From positions 1-8,962 of the forward strand of contig JAOZSP010000055.1 of the NCBI GenBank assembly GCA_029939615.1: 8,962 nt of DNA, given 5' to 3'. The notes beneath the pieces were generated by a model. The model made no database searches, had not been told where the DNA came from, and worked only from the letters and a program-made list of their open reading frames with translations. Below, in pieces: positions 7,901-8,962 of the stretch (positions are counted from its first letter, which is position 1; each line of letters starts with the position of its first letter). Source of the stretch: Candidatus Izemoplasma sp. (GTDB lineage Bacteria > Bacillota_I > Bacilli_A > Izemoplasmatales > Izemoplasmataceae). Both the position numbers and the translations under genes were made by a program.

Positions 7901-8951
7901 AGTATACTTGTGGACAAATATAATGAACCCATTCTTCTTCTACCCATTTTTTACTATCTGCATATTGTGTTATATATGAAGATAAGTTTGTAGATGCAGT
8001 ATTTGATCCTCCAGGTAAATAATTTGCATATCCTTCAAGCCCACTACCCCAAAGTCCAAAAGGACTAATACCAAATCGCACTTCGGTAGTATTAGCTAAA
8101 TTGAAAGCATCAATATCTTCTTTAATACTTCTTACTATATCATTTACATTTTCTCTTCTAAAATCTTCAATTGATTCTCCAGTTTCTTTATAAGCGTTAT
8201 ATGTCGTAGTATCAGAACTAATTCCCGAATAAGGATAGAAATAATCATCAAAATGGATTCCATCAACATCGTATAAAGTCATTAATTCCGAAACAACATT
8301 TCGTAAATATGATATTACTTCTGGTTCTCCTGGATTTAGAATATATGGATATCTACCATGAGAATCTAAATCACCAGCAACAACTAATCCTGGATTTTGC
8401 TTCGCAAAATTCTCTGAATGTAAAGCACCAAGAACTGATGATTCGCTTGCAGTTGAATTAGCTACACGATAAGGGTTTAACCATGCATGAAATTCAATCC
8501 CGTTAGCATGACTAGTATCGATCATATATTGCATAACATCCCAACCAGGATCAACACCCTCGGTACCAGTTAGCCATCTACTCCAAGGCGCATATGCTGA
8601 ATCATAAAAAGCATCACTTTGTGGTCGCACTTGAAAAACAATAGCATTCATATTAGCAGCTAAAACTTCATCAACCAAAGATTGAAAAACAGCCTTATAC
8701 TGTGTTTCGCTACTATGTTGTGCAATATTCAAGTTATAAACAGTCGCAACCCATACGCCTCTAAATTCTTCACTTTTTTCAATATAAGTTGTTGGAGTCA
8801 TAACAGGGTCAGTAGTATCATAGTGAGTTACAGTACTTCCGTCTCTTTGTAGTGATTCAAGCTGTGTGCTTGAAGTAATTCCTCCAATATTAGTTATACT
8901 AATCAAAACAAAAGCAAAGAAAAGTAATAGTACTAATTTAGTTTTTCTCAT
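4965..8951 (-). CDS. Surface-anchored double GHL10 (DUF187) glycoside-hydrolase-like protein with Ig-like spacers and Cys-rich stalk
   Basis: 1328 residues. Residues 1-24 are a basic-hydrophobic signal peptide (MRKTKLVLLLFFAFVL), which supports ATG 8951; only 11 bases of upstream sequence are visible, no RBS is seen in them, and the frame stays open to the edge. Order of domains: GHL10 copy 1 (36-442), four Ig-like repeats of about 80 residues (446-786), GHL10 copy 2 (789-1192), five Cys-rich 18-residue units (1204-1287), then TGC and a transmembrane helix (about 1302-1322) with a short basic end. Each GHL10 copy keeps the family landmarks: RGVW or RAVWVATV, FQVRP..DAFY, GVDPGWDV, HAWLNPYRV, LNPGE, DGIHFDDYFY, FGISPFG, PQ-YWEF. 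Most GHL10 proteins have one such domain; E. coli DigH (YddW) of this family acts on peptidoglycan glycan, while B. subtilis YngK has no firm role. A peptidoglycan glycan substrate is inferred from the two downstream genes. It is the first visible gene of the operon. Confidence 0.88.
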   Translation of the reverse strand: MRKTKLVLLLFFAFVLISITNIGGITSSTQLESLQRDGSTVTHYDTTDPVMTPTTYIEKSEEFRGVWVATVYNLNIAQHSSETQYKAVFQSLVDEVLAANMNAIVFQVRPQSDAFYDSAYAPWSRWLTGTEGVDPGWDVMQYMIDTSHANGIEFHAWLNPYRVANSTASESSVLGALHSENFAKQNPGLVVAGDLDSHGRYPYILNPGEPEVISYLRNVVSELMTLYDVDGIHFDDYFYPYSGISSDTTTYNAYKETGESIEDFRRENVNDIVRSIKEDIDAFNLANTTEVRFGISPFGLWGSGLEGYANYLPGGSNTASTNLSSYITQYADSKKWVEEEWVHYICPQVYWEFTHGTAPYADVVDWWASITRGTNVDLIIGHGISSAELYNWEALEINEQLRYNQKHPEIVGSMMYSASYLDKSQMTDVVNDYWTTTPTSVWQTSNVDAPNINITGTKEGDSYTSDVTVTLTSTEDIYYKIGTGDWVLYSTPVEFVSGNNVLYTKAVDASLEESLISSVNINIITINSDVPVITITGDTIGDNYVVDSVITIDATETIYVAINHGSVGEWVLYTGPITLDDSGSYYIRAKTIDATGTESAIEILSVTTQSECYADPELNITGTGNDPYYQDATVTLSSDSPTVLYKINDGAWNTYTTPLSFATEGQYVVYYKNDDACGTEFSDTINIDLTDPNNPTIDIVGTFDGTYYTEEISVELITDDTNNDIMFRLHNGSTWSGWTEYSEELLIVFSATYTIEYYTVDQALNESDVQDERIKVKIPPNEHTVNVIRGGNIVNYYDTSNPIVLPTEYTEKTEEIRAVWVATVGSIDIGYHTSEADYKAKLIRILDVVEANNFNTIFFQVRPMNDAFYPSSYAPFSRYLTGVEGVDPGWDVLEFLIDEAHLRGIEVHAWLNPYRVSTGTTSKESQLALLHDDNFAKQNPDFVISDKQGKLILNPGEAQVQAYIKNVISELISRYDIDGIHFDDYFYSYNGMYDTEDAETYNDNKLPGQSLDDWRRENVNTIVEDIFNIIETHNTSNDKNVKFGISPFGIWASGGTDGSNTSPYALQSYKDQYADSKKWVEEGWLHYILPQLYWEFEHSAAPFADLVDWWAELCEDSGVDLIIGHGFYRYDADTWTDDNELLEQLRYISQYDSVIGSSFFTYNTLLSYDDEVVQAIERLNNYYWTEYATFPWESDVEKYVAPTCEVDQTLIDGECVDNPPVCETDQTLIDGECIDNPPVCETDQTLIDGECVDNDPVCETDQTLVDGECVDNEPVCDSEYDLVEGECVLREFTKKTGCFSSVNLSSSFVVLLAAFGGAILYIYRKFNL
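4968..5075 (-). other. C-terminal Gly-Cys / transmembrane / basic anchoring signal
   Basis: Residues 1293-1328 of the double-GHL10 protein. TKKTGCFSS is followed by a hydrophobic helix (FVVLLAAFGGAILYIY) and a short RKFNL end. The three-part layout resembles CTERM sorting signals; the Gly-Cys before the helix recalls the Synerg-CTERM and MYXO-CTERM types rather than LPxTG. It could also be a plain C-terminal anchor. No sorting enzyme is in the window. Confidence 0.55.
4981..4999 (-). repeat. TA-dinucleotide tract with hairpin potential before the serine hydrolase start
   Basis: Six TA units (4982-4993) inside codons for the ALYIY end of the membrane helix. The arms CTATAT (4981-4986) and ATATAG (4994-4999) are complementary. 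On the mRNA this sits 19-37 bases before the next ATG, beside the weak GAAAG site, so it might tune initiation. The composition is also what an AT-rich genome gives for Ile/Tyr codons, so chance is a real alternative. Confidence 0.35.
5091..5342 (-). repeat. Cys-rich tandem repeat, 54 bp / 18 residues, 4.7 copies
   Basis: Starting at C1204 the unit CETDQTLIDGECVDNPPV recurs with exact 18-residue spacing at C1222, C1240, C1258 and C1276; the last copy is diverged (CDSEYDLVEGEC). Every unit holds two Cys 11 residues apart, so five disulfide-closed modules are likely outside the cell. At DNA level copies differ mostly at third codon positions, so the protein pattern is being kept while the DNA drifts. 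Probable role: a rigid acidic stalk between the enzyme domains and the membrane anchor. Confidence 0.9.
5376..6587 (-). repeat. GHL10 domain copy 2 (internal duplication)
   Basis: Residues 789-1192, 404 long. It begins with RGGNIVNYYDTSNPIVLP, matching RDGSTVTHYDTTDPVMTP at the start of copy 1, so the duplicated unit includes a leader strand of about 25 residues ahead of the barrel. DGIHFDDYFYSY lies at 979-989 and FQVRPMNDAFY, HAWLNPYRV and FGISPFGIW are kept. Relative to copy 1 it lacks a Gly/Asn-rich segment near SGLEGYANYLPG and has PFSRYLTG in place of PWSRWLTG. Confidence 0.85.
6594..7616 (-). repeat. Four tandem Ig-like (OmpL47/chitobiase-C-type) domains between the two GHL10 copies
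   Basis: The opening strand recurs as PNINITG, PVITITG, PELNITG and PTIDIVG with its Gly at 456, 537, 622 and 701, a period of about 80. Each continues with a Y-x-x-D-V-T-V-T-L strand, a G-x-W-x-x-Y-T-x-P-I/L turn, then Y-Y/T-x-K-A/T-x-D-A strands, the pattern of OmpL47 and CHB_HEX_C_1 Ig folds common on secreted glycosidases. They probably act as spacers or sugar-binding modules. Units 3 and 4 carry C611/C676-region cysteines or none, so they are not simple recent copies. Confidence 0.75.
7626..8846 (-). repeat. GHL10 domain copy 1
   Basis: Residues 36-442, 407 long. Landmarks: EFRGVWVATV at 62-71, FQVRPQSDAFY at 106-116, PWSRWLTG, GVDPGWDV, HAWLNPYRV, LNPGEPEV, DVDGIHFDDYFYPY at 228-241, FGISPFGLWGSG and PQVYWEF. 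The offset from the leader Arg to the RGVW Arg is 28 in both copies, showing colinear duplication. The acidic pair in HFDD is the obvious candidate for catalysis. Confidence 0.85.
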
Positions 8952-8962
8952 CAGATTACACT

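Noticed and set aside
1..8962. Mycoplasma-type code with TGA as Trp
   Set aside because: Trp is encoded by TGG throughout and frames of 1328, 1095 and 349 codons contain no in-frame TGA, which would be improbable in an AT-rich code 4 genome.

Overview
The window is AT-rich bacterial DNA with every gene on the minus strand, so transcription runs from high to low coordinates. Long reading frames use TGG for Trp and contain no in-frame TGA, so the standard bacterial code applies and Mycoplasma/Spiroplasma-type code 4 is unlikely. Low GC, strong AGGAGG or GGAGG ribosome binding sites, a TTGACA-type promoter carrying a CcpA-like cre box, a classical lipobox and large Big_2/Ig-like surface proteins suggest a Firmicutes/Mycoplasmatota-type organism, perhaps an Izemoplasmatales, Haloplasma or Acholeplasma relative. 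That placement is inference; no marker gene is present.

Layout in transcription order. (1) 8951-4965: a 1328-residue surface protein with a signal peptide, two full copies of a GHL10/DUF187 glycoside-hydrolase-like domain separated by four Ig-like repeats, an 18-residue Cys-rich tandem repeat, and a Gly-Cys/transmembrane/basic tail. (2) 4962-3913: a 349-residue beta-lactamase-fold serine hydrolase resembling the AmiE (YbbE) family of MurNAc-L-Ala amidases, with no signal peptide. (3) 3910-623: a 1095-residue lipoprotein with four Big_2 domains, a parallel beta-helix, two more Big_2 domains and a T7-lysozyme/PGRP-type zinc amidase. The genes are separated by only 2 bp each and almost certainly form one operon, whose promoter lies beyond the right edge. 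A weak hairpin after gene 3 (569-596) may end the transcript. (4) 473-1: the first 157 codons of a separate small secreted protein with its own promoter (TTGACA-17-TAAACT), an exact match to the degenerate cre consensus overlapping the -35 box, and a good RBS; it runs off the left edge.

Working model (inference): the operon encodes a cell-surface peptidoglycan dismantling set. The lipoprotein amidase strips stem peptides, the double GHL10 protein cuts the glycan (the E. coli GHL10 member DigH/YddW acts in peptidoglycan processing), and the AmiE-like enzyme finishes imported muropeptides in the cytoplasm. If the host is a wall-less Mycoplasmatota relative, the target would be the walls of other bacteria or necromass. 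The alternative is a more general carbohydrate-degrading surface complex or ordinary self-wall remodelling.
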